A stretch of DNA of 64,000 nucleotides, from the NCBI RefSeq assembly GCF_003600355.1, contig NZ_CP032416.1, positions 1,880,183-1,944,182 of the forward strand. The letters run 5' to 3'. This document shows, one piece after another, positions 54,037 to 63,784 of this stretch; the first letter of the stretch is position 1, and every line of letters begins with the position of its first letter. The notes below the pieces were generated by a model that was not told where the DNA came from, ran no database searches, and was given only the letters and a program-made list of their open reading frames with translations. A program made the translations under genes and the position numbers. This stretch comes from Clostridium fermenticellae (GTDB lineage: Bacteria; Bacillota; Clostridia; Clostridiales; Clostridiaceae).

Positions 54037-54804
54037 TTATTTTACACTTCCAACTTGATTCACAACTTTATCTAAAGTCTCGTCTATAGACTGAACTACT
54101 TTTTGATTTGTTTCAAAAGTCCTCATAGTAGTGAGCATATTTACTATTTCATTTACAGTATTAACATTAGACCTTTCAAGACTATTTTGCTTAACTGTCA
54201 CATTAGCGGTATGTGCATTATTTCCTTCAAACAGATTATCTCCAATTTTCTGTAGATTATTGTAATCATCAAAATCTACTGTGGCAAACTTATCCTGTCC
54301 AACAACATTCCCATTATGATCTGAAATAGTGATATTCCCCCCGGGATCACATGAGATTTCATTATTTCCAACAAATAATCTTTGATTTTGCTCACATGAA
54401 ACATAATCACCACTATCTGTAACCAAATATCCTTGTGGATTTACATGAAAATGTCCATCCCTGGTATAATAATTTTGTCCATTTCTATTTACTGTAAAGA
54501 ATCCCCTTCCATCTATTGCGAAATCAGTAGATATACCCGTTGACTGTATAGTCCCTGAAGTATAATCTGTATTTACAGAATCAATTTCACTGCCGTTATT
54601 CAAGGTTCCAATTATATTTCTTATATTTTTGCCGCCAACAACCTTATCATAATTTTGTATAACCATATCATCAAAACTTCGTACGGCTAAATCATCTTTT
54701 TTAAATCCAACTGTATTAACATTAGCTAAATTATTGGTTATAATATCCTGTTTAGCCTCCTGAGTAATCATTCCAGAAACAGCCGTGTAAATACCTCTTA
54801 TCAT
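54037..54804 (-). CDS. flgF: Flagellar basal-body rod protein FlgF-like
   Basis: The 255-residue paralogue of the next gene begins MIRGIYTAVSGMITQEAKQD and has NNLANVNTVGFKKDD, DFAIDGRGFFTVNRNG and the C-terminal EIVNMLTTMRTFETNQKVVQSIDE. It is assigned FlgF (FlhO) because it precedes FlgG and is slightly shorter. Its ATG overlaps the stop of the upstream small membrane gene (ATGA). Confidence 0.9.
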   Translation of the reverse strand: MIRGIYTAVSGMITQEAKQDIITNNLANVNTVGFKKDDLAVRSFDDMVIQNYDKVVGGKNIRNIIGTLNNGSEIDSVNTDYTSGTIQSTGISTDFAIDGRGFFTVNRNGQNYYTRDGHFHVNPQGYLVTDSGDYVSCEQNQRLFVGNNEISCDPGGNITISDHNGNVVGQDKFATVDFDDYNNLQKIGDNLFEGNNAHTANVTVKQNSLERSNVNTVNEIVNMLTTMRTFETNQKVVQSIDETLDKVVNQVGSVK

Positions 54805-55001
54805 TTGCTCACTCCCTTATCATTTATAACTTTAACTTCCTGTGGGTATATCATCCCCATACCTCTAGCTTTATCTTCAATCTGAGCTCTGCTCATTTGA
54901 TAACTTACCTTAGTTCCAAGCATTACAAATGTGGCTGCAACAATTCCTATTCCAATCCCTATAAGAAGCTTTCTATCACTAAAAAAATCTATAAGCAGCA
55001 T
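54801..55001 (-). CDS. Small membrane-anchored protein, unknown function
   Basis: A 66-residue protein with one membrane segment (LLIGIGIGIVAATFVML) and a short outer domain, MSRAQIEDKARGMGMIYPQE. This resembles the small MltG-like lipid-side proteins of clostridia, from memory. It overlaps both neighbours by a few bases, so it is translationally coupled within the flagellar operon. Confidence 0.75.
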   Translation of the reverse strand: MLLIDFFSDRKLLIGIGIGIVAATFVMLGTKVSYQMSRAQIEDKARGMGMIYPQEVKVINDKGVSK

Positions 55002-55453
55002 TATTTTACGTATAATTCTTTTACTAATAATACTTCCCCCTTATTCATATCTAATTTTTTGCATATATCATCAATAGAAATACCTGAATCCAGAAGTTCT
55101 TTTATTTCATTTACATTTACTCCATTTGAAACTTTGTTATGAACTTTTCCTTCATATATCTTAGACAGTTTTTCTCCATTATTTTTATTTTTTCTAGAAA
55201 CATTATTTATTATTTCGTAATCTTTTCCTTCATACTTTATGGGTCTTGCCTTTAAATCTTCTATTTCTTTTTGAAGTTCTAATATTGTATTAGAAAATTC
55301 TTCTCTCAGCTTTGTAATTTCTACCTCATAATCTTTGACATTGTTCTGTTTGTCACTTAAAATACCGTCAAAAGATTTCTTATCATTTTTAACAGCCCTT
55401 ACATTAAAAACTATTAAAAAAACACCAAGCACTATAAGTATAATAGCATTCAT
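55001..55453 (-). CDS. SwrB/DUF6115-like protein
   Basis: A 150-residue protein with an N-terminal membrane segment (AIILIVLGVFLIVF), a coiled coil (about 40-80) and a C-terminal helix-turn-helix-like end (NEIKELLDSGISIDDICKKLDMNKGEVLLV). It directly follows fliA, the place held by swrB in Bacillus, where SwrB helps activate the flagellar export gate. The assignment rests on architecture and position. Confidence 0.7.
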   Translation of the reverse strand: MNAIILIVLGVFLIVFNVRAVKNDKKSFDGILSDKQNNVKDYEVEITKLREEFSNTILELQKEIEDLKARPIKYEGKDYEIINNVSRKNKNNGEKLSKIYEGKVHNKVSNGVNVNEIKELLDSGISIDDICKKLDMNKGEVLLVKELYVK

Positions 55454-55480
55454 GTTGACGCTCCTTTAAAATCAATTACT

Positions 55481-56206
55481 CTAGATATATTTTAATTTTT
55501 CCATCATTTTTCTAAGATGAAGAATAGATCTGCTGTGAAGCTGACATACCCTGGATTCTGATACACTCAAAACTTTTCCTATTTCTTTAAGAGTTAACCC
55601 TTCATAATAATAAAGTGATAACACAAGCTTATCCTTTTCACATAGCATGTCTAGAGCTTTAGTAAGATACTCTATTTTTTCCTTTTCTTCTATTATTTTT
55701 TCAGGACTTGGGCTATTATCATCTTGAATTGTTCTCATAAGAGGAATATCGTCTTTTTCTGAGAAAATCAAATCCTCCAGTGATACAATGGATATATAAT
55801 TTATATAATTTTCAATTTGCACCATGTCCTTTAGAGATATATTTAATTCACTAGCTATCTCCATATCGGATGGTTCTCTTCCTAGTATTTTTTGTAATTT
55901 CTCAATCGCAGAATTGTATCTGTTTAGCTTGTCCATAGCTCCTTTAGATATAGGACTATTTCTTCTTATTTCATCTATCATTGACCCTTTTATTCTTATA
56001 GACGCATATGTAGAAAATTTCATTCCCCTACTTTCATCAAATTTATTTATTGCATCCATAAGACCTATCATTCCATAGCTTACTAGATCTTCATATTCTA
56101 TATATTTAGTCTTTCCTATTATGACTCTTGAAGCAATATATTTAACTAAAGGTATATACTTTTTTACCAGTTCTCCTCTTATATCTAAATCTCCTGCTAA
56201 TACCAT
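55481..56206 (-). CDS. fliA: Flagellar/motility RNA polymerase sigma factor (FliA/SigD)
   Basis: The 241-residue sigma-70-family factor directs late flagellar and chemotaxis genes. Region 2 has YEDLVSYGMIGLMDAINKFDESRGMKFSTYASIRIKG-type sequence, region 3 IDEIRRNSPI, and region 4 LTLKEIGKVLSVSESRVCQLHSRS. Start at the ATG at 56206, behind GGGAGG about ten bases away, which itself overlaps a preceding 25-residue frame. Confidence 0.95.
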   Translation of the reverse strand: MVLAGDLDIRGELVKKYIPLVKYIASRVIIGKTKYIEYEDLVSYGMIGLMDAINKFDESRGMKFSTYASIRIKGSMIDEIRRNSPISKGAMDKLNRYNSAIEKLQKILGREPSDMEIASELNISLKDMVQIENYINYISIVSLEDLIFSEKDDIPLMRTIQDDNSPSPEKIIEEKEKIEYLTKALDMLCEKDKLVLSLYYYEGLTLKEIGKVLSVSESRVCQLHSRSILHLRKMMEKLKYI

Positions 56207-56212
56207 ATAAAC

Positions 56213-56290
56213 CTATTCCTCCCTTGCCCCATTTTTCATCTGATCTCTCTTAATATTAAATAATATAGGTATTATTTCTTCTATTTCCAT
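56213..56290 (-). CDS. Possible 25-residue peptide between flhG and fliA
   Basis: A 26-codon frame starts at ATG 56290 behind AAGGGG with a nine-base gap, and its stop codon lies just after the fliA ribosome site. It encodes MEIEEIIPILFN then KRDQMKNGAREE. Too short for similarity to be judged. It may couple translation of flhG and fliA, or be what remains of the PilZ-type gene that many clostridia have here (inference). Confidence 0.4.
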   Translation of the reverse strand: MEIEEIIPILFNIKRDQMKNGAREE

Positions 56291-56303
56291 CAAATTCTAC
56301 CCC

Positions 56304-57185
56304 TTATGAAAAAATATTAAACAGTTTCCTAAACAGTCCCTGCACAGTTGTACCTTTCTTATTTCCACTATGCCCCATAATCTTATTAGCTATATTTTCT
56401 AGATCAAGTGATACCTTAGCATATGGGTATTTTACTAAAAATGGCTGCTGCATCCTGACTGATTGAGAAACTTTCTTGTCATCACTCATATTTCCCAGGT
56501 AATTTAACTTAATGTTTAGGAATCTCCTAACTACACTGCTAAACTTATCATAAGTGTGCTTTCCATCCTCCTCATTTGCAGCTCTATTCACAACAAGTTC
56601 AATGTCGTCCTTGAGTTTAAAATAATTTACCGCTTTAAGCAGGCTATATGCATCCGTAAGCGATGTCGGTTCAGGTGTGGTAACAACTATAAGTTCTTCG
56701 CAGCAAGCTATGAAGGCAAGTACACTTCTATTAATTCCAGCACCTGTATCTATTATTATATAGTCTACATCCTCCAAAATTGACAGCTTATCTATAAACT
56801 TTGTTCTCTGCTCGTGCGTTACCTCTTCAAATTTAGATACATCGTTACCTGCCGGAAGTAATTTCACACCAAATTGAGTCTCAGTAACAACCTCTTCTAT
56901 CTTTTTATCATTAAATATTACATCATATACATTATATTTAGGTAAAAATCCCATAATAACATCATCATTGCCCATCCCCATATCAGCATCAAATATCAGT
57001 ACTTTATTGCCATTTCTCTGAAGATATATTGATAAGCTTACAACAAAATTACTTTTACCAACTCCACCTTTTCCTGACGTTACAGTTATAATTCTAGGTA
57101 ACTGAGTTTTCTTTGAAATAGCTTTATTTTTTTTCTCTGTCTTTTTTTTTACAAGTTCTCTCAATCTATCAGCTTGATCCATCAT
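56304..57185 (-). CDS. flhG: FlhG/YlxH flagellar-number ATPase
   Basis: A MinD-like ATPase that works with FlhF to set flagellar number and placement. The 293-residue protein has the deviant Walker A TSGKGGVGKSNFVVSLS, the DADMGMGNDDVIMG loop, and YIIIDTGAGI. The N-terminus (MDQADRLRELVKKK) is the segment that stimulates FlhF GTPase. The ATG overlaps the flhF stop (ATGA). Confidence 0.95.
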   Translation of the reverse strand: MMDQADRLRELVKKKTEKKNKAISKKTQLPRIITVTSGKGGVGKSNFVVSLSIYLQRNGNKVLIFDADMGMGNDDVIMGFLPKYNVYDVIFNDKKIEEVVTETQFGVKLLPAGNDVSKFEEVTHEQRTKFIDKLSILEDVDYIIIDTGAGINRSVLAFIACCEELIVVTTPEPTSLTDAYSLLKAVNYFKLKDDIELVVNRAANEEDGKHTYDKFSSVVRRFLNIKLNYLGNMSDDKKVSQSVRMQQPFLVKYPYAKVSLDLENIANKIMGHSGNKKGTTVQGLFRKLFNIFS

Positions 57186-58381
57186 AGCGTATCCTCTCTC
57201 AATATTAAACTTGCTAATTCACTTGAATTCATTAATCTTATATCATCCGGTACATTTTGGCCTGTAGTTACAAAACTTATTGGTTTTAAAGTTTTATTGC
57301 ATATATTTAATATCGATCCATATGTAGATGTCTCATCTAGCTTAGTTATTATTACACTGTCATAGTTCAAACATCTGTATCCATCTGCTATTATATCAAT
57401 GTCTCTGCTTTTAGTAGTACAACTTACCACAAGATGTACACTACTCACATTTACCTTTTTCATAAAAGCCCTAAGTTCGGATATCTGCATTACATTTTTG
57501 CTGCTTCTTCCTGTAGTATCTATTAAAATAACATCACAATCCTTCATACTTTCTACAGCGGTTTCCATTTCTTTTATTGTAAAAACAACCCTAAATGGTA
57601 TATTCATAATATCAGCGTATGTCTTAAGTTGTTCAACTGCCCCTATCCTATATGTATCAATAGTTAACAATCCAACCCTTTTCTTCTCAACTAATGCCAG
57701 CCTTCCAGCCATTTTTGCAATTGTAGTTGTCTTTCCAACTCCTGTAGGACCTACTAATATAACAATATCCTTCAATTCTCTGTCTGTAACAGTTATATTA
57801 TTTTTGATTACCTCCTTTAATTTATCTTTTTGAGTCCTATCATCCTTAATTGTCTTAACTTTATTCAATATATCCTCTGCTATATTTTCATCAATATCAG
57901 CATTTTCTAAATTTACCTGAAGTTCACTTTTTGAATCTTTAAGTGATCTATGCATCATTTCATCGAGCATTTCCTTCATTTCACGCATCTCTGATATAAG
58001 ATTCTCATTATTCTTATTTATAATATCATTACTATATATACCTTTATTGACTCCAATCGGACCCGTATTAATATTATTTCTTTTAACCTGATAAGATGTA
58101 TCTTTAGAAACTTCATTTTGATCAATTGTTTTATTTATAACTCTTTTTATAGCATTGATACTATTTTGAACATTAATATTATCATCCGCTTTATTTTGTA
58201 AACCGCTATTGTCATTTATTGCTACGGTGACTTCAACTCCCTTTTTTGAAAACAGTCCAAGGAATCCCCCTTTCCTCCTGACCCTTCTTTGACTTATTAT
58301 AATCGCATCATTCCCAAGTTCATATTTTATTTTATTAAGAACTTCCCCCATGCTAGCAGCTACATATCTTTTTACTATCAT
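57182..58381 (-). CDS. flhF: FlhF, SRP-type GTPase for flagellar placement
   Basis: The 399-residue protein has an N-terminal basic B domain (about 1-140), an N domain and a G domain with VGPTGVGKTTTIAKMAGRLA, DTYRIGAVEQLKTYA, DTTGRS and TKLDET. It begins immediately after the flhA stop codon, with its ribosome site (GAAGGGGTGG) inside the end of flhA, and ends overlapping flhG. Confidence 0.96.
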   Translation of the reverse strand: MIVKRYVAASMGEVLNKIKYELGNDAIIISQRRVRRKGGFLGLFSKKGVEVTVAINDNSGLQNKADDNINVQNSINAIKRVINKTIDQNEVSKDTSYQVKRNNINTGPIGVNKGIYSNDIINKNNENLISEMREMKEMLDEMMHRSLKDSKSELQVNLENADIDENIAEDILNKVKTIKDDRTQKDKLKEVIKNNITVTDRELKDIVILVGPTGVGKTTTIAKMAGRLALVEKKRVGLLTIDTYRIGAVEQLKTYADIMNIPFRVVFTIKEMETAVESMKDCDVILIDTTGRSSKNVMQISELRAFMKKVNVSSVHLVVSCTTKSRDIDIIADGYRCLNYDSVIITKLDETSTYGSILNICNKTLKPISFVTTGQNVPDDIRLMNSSELASLILREDTL

Positions 58382-60445
58382 TTATATCGCAACCACCCCT
58401 TCAGTTTTTATTTTCACATCATTTGGTATCTCATTAAGCGACAGTACATTAATTGCCGGGAAAACCATTTCTATAAGTTTTCTAAAAGCAGGTCTTATTT
58501 TAGGTGATACCATAACTATAGGTTGGTTTTCATAAAAATACGACGAATCAAGCATACTTTTTAAAGAGCTCAATATCTTAGAAGTAGTATCTGGATCTAT
58601 TGCTGGAAAAGATCCCTGCATAGACTTTTGTATGTTATTTGCAACAAGATCTTCTATTTTAGGATCTAAAGTAATTACTGTTATTTTCCCATCTTCATCT
58701 ATAAGCGGATTACATATACTCCTTCCAAGTGCAAACCTAACATATTCAGTTAAAGTCTCTATATCCTTTGTCATTCTTGAATTATCTGCAAGTGATTCCA
58801 TTATTGTAACCATATCCTTTATAGGTACTCTCTCTCTTAATAGGTTTTGGAGTACTTTTTGGAGTTCACCTATAGTCATAAGATCCGGTATAAGTTCTTC
58901 GACAACTGTACTGTATTTTTCCTTAACCGAATCAACTAATAATTTAACTTCCTGTCTTCCAAGCAACTCATATGAATGATTCTTTATTGTTTCAGTCAAA
59001 TGCGTTACCATAACCGTTGTTGGATCAACAACCGTAAGCCCTTTTATTTCAGCTTCTTCTCTTTGATCATTATTTATCCATACAGCAGGAAGTCCAAAGG
59101 ATGGTTCTGCAGTTTTAATACCCTGTATTTCAAATTCGCTGCTTGTAGGATCCATGCAAAGAAGCATATTAGGCATAAGTTCTCCTTTTGCAATTACTGT
59201 CCCTCTTATCTTTATAACATATTCATTAGTCTTAAGCTGAAGATTATCTCTTATTCTAATAGGCTGTACAATTATACCCATTTCTATCGCACATTGACGT
59301 CTTACAGAAGTTATTCTTTGAAGTAAATCTCCCCCTGAAGCTTCATCTGCTAACGGAATAAGTCCATAACCAATTTCAATCTCCATAGGTTCAACTGATA
59401 TTAAATTCATAACATTTTCAGGTTCCTTGCTTTCAGTCTCTGTTATTTGCTGCTGTTCAATTTCAACCTGCTGTATCTGTTGTTCTTTTGCGTCTTTATA
59501 CAATAAATATGCCGCTATAGCACAGCATACAGCCAGAAAGAAAAATGACATATGTGGAAGTCCCGGTATTATAGATAAAAAAAGTAGCACCGCTGAAGTT
59601 ATAGCTATAACCTTAGGAAAACCTGTAAGCTGCCTTACCGCCATATTACCAAAATTTTCGTTGCTTCCAGAACGTGTAACAAGTATACCTGATGCTGTAG
59701 ATATCAAAAGTGCAGGAAGCTGACTCACAAGACCATCACCTATTGTAAGTTTTGTATAAGTTTGTGCAGCAGTTGAGATATCCATACTTTTCATTAAAAC
59801 TCCAACAATGATACCTGCTATTATATTTATAGTAGTAATTATCACAGATGCTATTACATCTCCCTTTACAAACTTTGATGCACCATCCATGGCACCATAA
59901 AAGTCTGCCTCCTGCTGAAGGTTTAATCTTCTTTTCCTTGCACCTCGTTCATCAATCAAACCAGAGTTCAAATCTGCATCTATACTCATTTGTTTACCAG
60001 GCATAGCATCAAGAGTAAATCTTGCAGATACCTCTGAAACTCTTGTTGCACCGCTTGTTATTACTACAAACTGTATTATTATTATTATTAAGAATATTAT
60101 TATTCCAACAACATAGTTTCCTCCAACAACAAAACTTCCAAATGCATTTATTACCTCTCCGGCATATGCATCTCTTAATACTAATCTTGTAGATGATACA
60201 TTTAAAGACAGTCTAAAAAGAGTAGTAATTAATAATAACGTTGGAAATATTGAAAATTGAAGCACTTCTGTTGTAAACATGGTCAAAAGTATTATAACTA
60301 CCGACATTGTAATATTAAATGCCAAAAATATGTCCAGAAGCTTTGCCGGTATTGGTATTATAATCATTAAAACTACCAGTATAACCACAAAAGCCATTAT
60401 TATATCTGCATTGTCTTTTATGTTAAATTTCCTCTTACTTGCCAA
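58382..60445 (-). CDS. flhA: FlhA, flagellar type III export gate
   Basis: The 687-residue protein forms the nonameric export ring. Eight N-terminal membrane segments (to about 330) enclose the conserved FHIPEP region (STRLVLRDAYAGEVINAFGSFVVGGN, DAMPGKQMSIDADLNSGLID). A large cytoplasmic domain docks substrates and chaperones. The start is a TTG at 60445 with GGGGTGG upstream. Confidence 0.96.
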   Translation of the reverse strand: MASKRKFNIKDNADIIMAFVVILVVLMIIIPIPAKLLDIFLAFNITMSVVIILLTMFTTEVLQFSIFPTLLLITTLFRLSLNVSSTRLVLRDAYAGEVINAFGSFVVGGNYVVGIIIFLIIIIIQFVVITSGATRVSEVSARFTLDAMPGKQMSIDADLNSGLIDERGARKRRLNLQQEADFYGAMDGASKFVKGDVIASVIITTINIIAGIIVGVLMKSMDISTAAQTYTKLTIGDGLVSQLPALLISTASGILVTRSGSNENFGNMAVRQLTGFPKVIAITSAVLLFLSIIPGLPHMSFFFLAVCCAIAAYLLYKDAKEQQIQQVEIEQQQITETESKEPENVMNLISVEPMEIEIGYGLIPLADEASGGDLLQRITSVRRQCAIEMGIIVQPIRIRDNLQLKTNEYVIKIRGTVIAKGELMPNMLLCMDPTSSEFEIQGIKTAEPSFGLPAVWINNDQREEAEIKGLTVVDPTTVMVTHLTETIKNHSYELLGRQEVKLLVDSVKEKYSTVVEELIPDLMTIGELQKVLQNLLRERVPIKDMVTIMESLADNSRMTKDIETLTEYVRFALGRSICNPLIDEDGKITVITLDPKIEDLVANNIQKSMQGSFPAIDPDTTSKILSSLKSMLDSSYFYENQPIVMVSPKIRPAFRKLIEMVFPAINVLSLNEIPNDVKIKTEGVVAI

Positions 60446-60475
60446 AATACCACCCCTAGGTTAATCAAATAAAAA

Positions 60476-62311
60476 TTATCTTTTTGTGCTGTAAACTAGT
60501 GCTATAATCTCAGCTACAGACTGGTACATTTCCATTGGTATCGCTCTATTCAATTCTACTTCTGAATATATAAGCCTTGCCAAAGGTTTATTTTCAACTA
60601 TAGGTACATCATTTTCCTTAGCAATCTCTTTTATTTTAAGAGCAATAAGATCTGCTCCCTTTGCTACAACTACTGGTGCACTATTTTTACCTTTTTCATA
60701 TTTTAAAGCTACTGAAATATGAGTAGGATTTGTTACAACAACTGTTGCTTTAGGTACTTCCTGCATCATTCTTCTTGTTGCCATCTCTCTCTGTTTTTGT
60801 TTTATCTTACCTTTTATTTGAGGATCTCCTTCATCTTGCTTAAATTCTTCTTTCACTTCCTGCTTGGACATTTTTAAATCCTTATTATATTGATATCTCT
60901 GAAACACATAATCAATTATAGATATAATAACCATACATAATGTTATTCTAAAGAATATACTTACAGTTAGTTTTCCAATTGCCTCTAATATAAACGGAGG
61001 ATTAAGGTTCCCAAGTGTCAATATATATGTATAATTCTCTTTAACAAATTTAAAACCTATAATTCCAACAACTAAAACTATAGCTATGTCTTTAATTAGC
61101 TCCATAAAGGATCTCATTGAAAACATTCTTTTAAAACCATTTATAGGATTTAATTTTGAAAAGTCTGGTTTTAAAGGTTCTGTTGTAAATAAAGCTCCTG
61201 TTTGAATAAAATTTACAAGTATCCCCATAAGCATAATTGGCAACGTAATTGGCAAAAAAACTGCCGCAATTCTGATCACCATGATCAAGGTGACCTCCTT
61301 TACACTGTTATAGCTTAAACTCTGATTTAAATAATTGTTTAAAAAGGCAATCATAGTTGCTTTTAAGCTGCTTCCAGCATAAGACCCAAAGGCCAGTAAT
61401 GTTATTGTACAAGCAAGAAGCGTAAATGCCAAACTAAGTTCTTTACTTTTAGCTATCTGTCCCTTTTTTCTTGATTCACTTTTCTTATGAGGAGTTGCTT
61501 CCTCTGTCTTGTCATCAGTAGCAAATATTAAAATAAGCGGTATGGTTTTGTAGAATCCTTTTATCGCATCCTGAACTTCATAAAAAGAATTCTGAATTAT
61601 ATGTGCAATTATTGGAAGAGCTAAACATATAGAAGCAAATCCAACTAATATCTTTATCGGAAGTCCAAGAATCATTACATTCAATTGTGGAACAGTTCTT
61701 GCTATGAGTCCCATAGTTAAATCTGTCATAAAAAGTATTAAAACAATTGGTATTGCTATCCTGAGCCCTATATTAAAAAACTCTATGAAAGCTTTTATTA
61801 TAAATGTTATAGAATTTTGTGTCAGCACAAACTGCCCTAGTTTTACAACATCAAAACTGCTTATAAGTGCTTTGATAAGCATATGGTGTCCATCAACTGC
61901 AAAGAAAATAACCATACTAAACCAATAAAGTAAATGCTCTATCAGTGTAGTATTACTGTTTGATGTTGGATCATACTGTGACATCATGGCAAAACCTATC
62001 TGCATGTCCATAAGGTTTCCTGCAAACCTTGCAGCTATAAAGCAGAAATTAACTATAGTTCCTAAAGTAAATCCAATTGCCGCTTCATTTACACAATTCA
62101 TAATAAATGGTATACTGCTGTTTATATTGTTTATCCCGGTATAATTTATACCTGGTATCAAAATATATGCCATTATAAGTGAAATTCCAACCTTAACTAT
62201 ATTAGGTACTCCATTTGGAAAAAATATTGGAACCACTATGAAAAAGCAAAATAACCTTATGCTTATCAAAACAAGTGCTGTGAAATATACTGTATCAATC
62301 AAAATGTTCAC
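60476..62311 (-). CDS. fliR-flhB: FliR-FlhB fusion, flagellar export apparatus
   Basis: One 611-residue protein joins FliR (about 1-254, six membrane segments) to FlhB (from about 256, DDKTEEATPHKKSESRKKGQ). The FlhB autocleavage site NPTH is at 518-521 in VVVTNPTHISVALKY. The fusion is known from several clostridia. No stop or ribosome site divides the halves. The start may be the GTG at 62311 or the TTG nine bases later. Confidence 0.95.
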   Translation of the reverse strand: MNILIDTVYFTALVLISIRLFCFFIVVPIFFPNGVPNIVKVGISLIMAYILIPGINYTGINNINSSIPFIMNCVNEAAIGFTLGTIVNFCFIAARFAGNLMDMQIGFAMMSQYDPTSNSNTTLIEHLLYWFSMVIFFAVDGHHMLIKALISSFDVVKLGQFVLTQNSITFIIKAFIEFFNIGLRIAIPIVLILFMTDLTMGLIARTVPQLNVMILGLPIKILVGFASICLALPIIAHIIQNSFYEVQDAIKGFYKTIPLILIFATDDKTEEATPHKKSESRKKGQIAKSKELSLAFTLLACTITLLAFGSYAGSSLKATMIAFLNNYLNQSLSYNSVKEVTLIMVIRIAAVFLPITLPIMLMGILVNFIQTGALFTTEPLKPDFSKLNPINGFKRMFSMRSFMELIKDIAIVLVVGIIGFKFVKENYTYILTLGNLNPPFILEAIGKLTVSIFFRITLCMVIISIIDYVFQRYQYNKDLKMSKQEVKEEFKQDEGDPQIKGKIKQKQREMATRRMMQEVPKATVVVTNPTHISVALKYEKGKNSAPVVVAKGADLIALKIKEIAKENDVPIVENKPLARLIYSEVELNRAIPMEMYQSVAEIIALVYSTKR

Positions 62312-62326
62312 CTATTCCTTATCATA

Positions 62327-62596
62327 TCATTGTGTTATATGTGCTATGTATCCAAAAATTCTCTCTGTAAAAGCAACAATCTGATGCAGCATCCAACTTC
62401 CTGTTATAATTCCAACAAAAGCTATCGCAATGAGTTTTGGTACAAAAGTAAGTGTCTGCTCCTGTATTTGCGTCGTTGCCTGAAATATACTTATGATAAG
62501 ACCAACTAATATTGAAACTATCAGTATTGGAGCAGATACCATAAGACCTGTTTGCACTGCATCCTTTATGATACTCATTATCATGTTTTCGCTCAT
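62327..62596 (-). CDS. fliQ: FliQ, flagellar export apparatus
   Basis: An 89-residue protein with two membrane helices and the family sequence APILIVSILVGLIISIFQATTQIQEQTLTFVPK. Four copies wrap the FliP/FliR channel. Start at the ATG at 62596 after GAGGTGGTATAAA; the longer frame overlaps fliP. Confidence 0.96.
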   Translation of the reverse strand: MSENMIMSIIKDAVQTGLMVSAPILIVSILVGLIISIFQATTQIQEQTLTFVPKLIAIAFVGIITGSWMLHQIVAFTERIFGYIAHITQ

Positions 62597-62607
62597 TTTA
62601 TACCACC

Positions 62608-63381
62608 TCACTGAAAACTTACAATTAAAGATTTTACAAGTAAATACCATCCATCTACCATTACAAATAATAACAGTTTAAATGGCAGTGATATCATGGA
62701 TGGAGGCAACATAAACATACCCATTGACATAAGAACACTCGCCACAACCAAATCTATTATCATAAAAGGTATGTATAACAAAAATCCTATCTGAAATGCC
62801 GTTTTAAGTTCACTTATCATATATGCTGGAACAACTACATACAGCGGAGCATTATCTTTAGTAACCTTATAGTTTAATTTTGCCTGATCTACAAATAATT
62901 TAAAATCCTTTTTATATGTACTTTTGAGCATAAACTCTCTTAAGGGCTTTGCCCCGGCATCTATTGCTTGTTCTTCCGTTATTTTATTATTCAAATATGG
63001 CTGTATAGCATTTGTATTAATTTTGTTATATACCGGTAGCATTATAAAAATTGTCAAAAAAAGTGCAAGCCCTATAAGCACTTGATTGGGTGGTGACTGT
63101 TGTGTTCCAATTGCATTTCTTAAAAATCCAAAAACAACTATAATTCTAACAAAACTCGTCATCATCATAATAAATGACGGCAGAAGTGTAAGAATTGTAA
63201 GTACTATAAGAAGTTTTATATTTGATACATACTGCTGTGGTGTACCAGAATTATCAATTGACATATTTACATTAGGAACAGTCAAGTTTTGTGGTGCAGC
63301 ATGTACATTAGTCACAGTAATTAATGATACACACAGTACTGCTAAAATTGCTATAAAAATTTTGCTTCTTCTTCTATTCAT
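62608..63381 (-). CDS. fliP: FliP, flagellar export apparatus
   Basis: The 257-residue protein has a cleavable signal peptide (to about residue 28, ending VHA) and four membrane helices with the signatures MMTSFVRIIVVFGFLRNAIGTQQSPPNQVL and MSMGMFMLPPSMISLPFKLLLFV. Five copies form the core channel with FliR. It overlaps the end of fliO by eight bases. Confidence 0.97.
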   Translation of the reverse strand: MNRRRSKIFIAILAVLCVSLITVTNVHAAPQNLTVPNVNMSIDNSGTPQQYVSNIKLLIVLTILTLLPSFIMMMTSFVRIIVVFGFLRNAIGTQQSPPNQVLIGLALFLTIFIMLPVYNKINTNAIQPYLNNKITEEQAIDAGAKPLREFMLKSTYKKDFKLFVDQAKLNYKVTKDNAPLYVVVPAYMISELKTAFQIGFLLYIPFMIIDLVVASVLMSMGMFMLPPSMISLPFKLLLFVMVDGWYLLVKSLIVSFQ

Positions 63382-63769
63382 TCTTATCTTCCTTTTTTAA
63401 TATAGTAAGTTTACCTTTTAAAAAACTTTTCATCCCTGTTTTATTTAGAAAATCTTCCAAACTGCTGTACTGTGGTATAAGTTTTTCATCTTCAAGTCTT
63501 AATACTTCCTCTTCATTTAATTCTGAAACAATCTTTATTTCATTATTTGTAGAAGACATAACATATATCTTTTCTCCTAATCTAACCACAAGTAAACTAT
63601 TCGTCTTTGATACATTGGTTCTCTCCAAAATCTTTATATATTTACCATTTTGCATACTTTGCAGTTTATTTCCGCCAAACTTTAACGATATATATATGAG
63701 AAGAAGTATAAATGGCAAGAAAATAATTATTTTTAAAAGCATCCACAAAAACTGCAAATCCATAGACAT
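63374..63769 (-). CDS. fliO: FliO/FliZ-like flagellar protein
   Basis: A 131-residue protein with one N-terminal membrane segment (MLLKIIIFLPFILLLIYISL) and a small cytoplasmic domain with ILERTNVSKTNSLLVVRLGEKIYVM, as in FliO. FliO assists assembly of the FliP ring. It lies directly before fliP with an eight-base overlap. Two ATGs six bases apart are both possible starts. Confidence 0.9.
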   Translation of the reverse strand: MSMDLQFLWMLLKIIIFLPFILLLIYISLKFGGNKLQSMQNGKYIKILERTNVSKTNSLLVVRLGEKIYVMSSTNNEIKIVSELNEEEVLRLEDEKLIPQYSSLEDFLNKTGMKSFLKGKLTILKKEDKNE

Positions 63770-63784
63770 TCTCCATCCTTTAAT

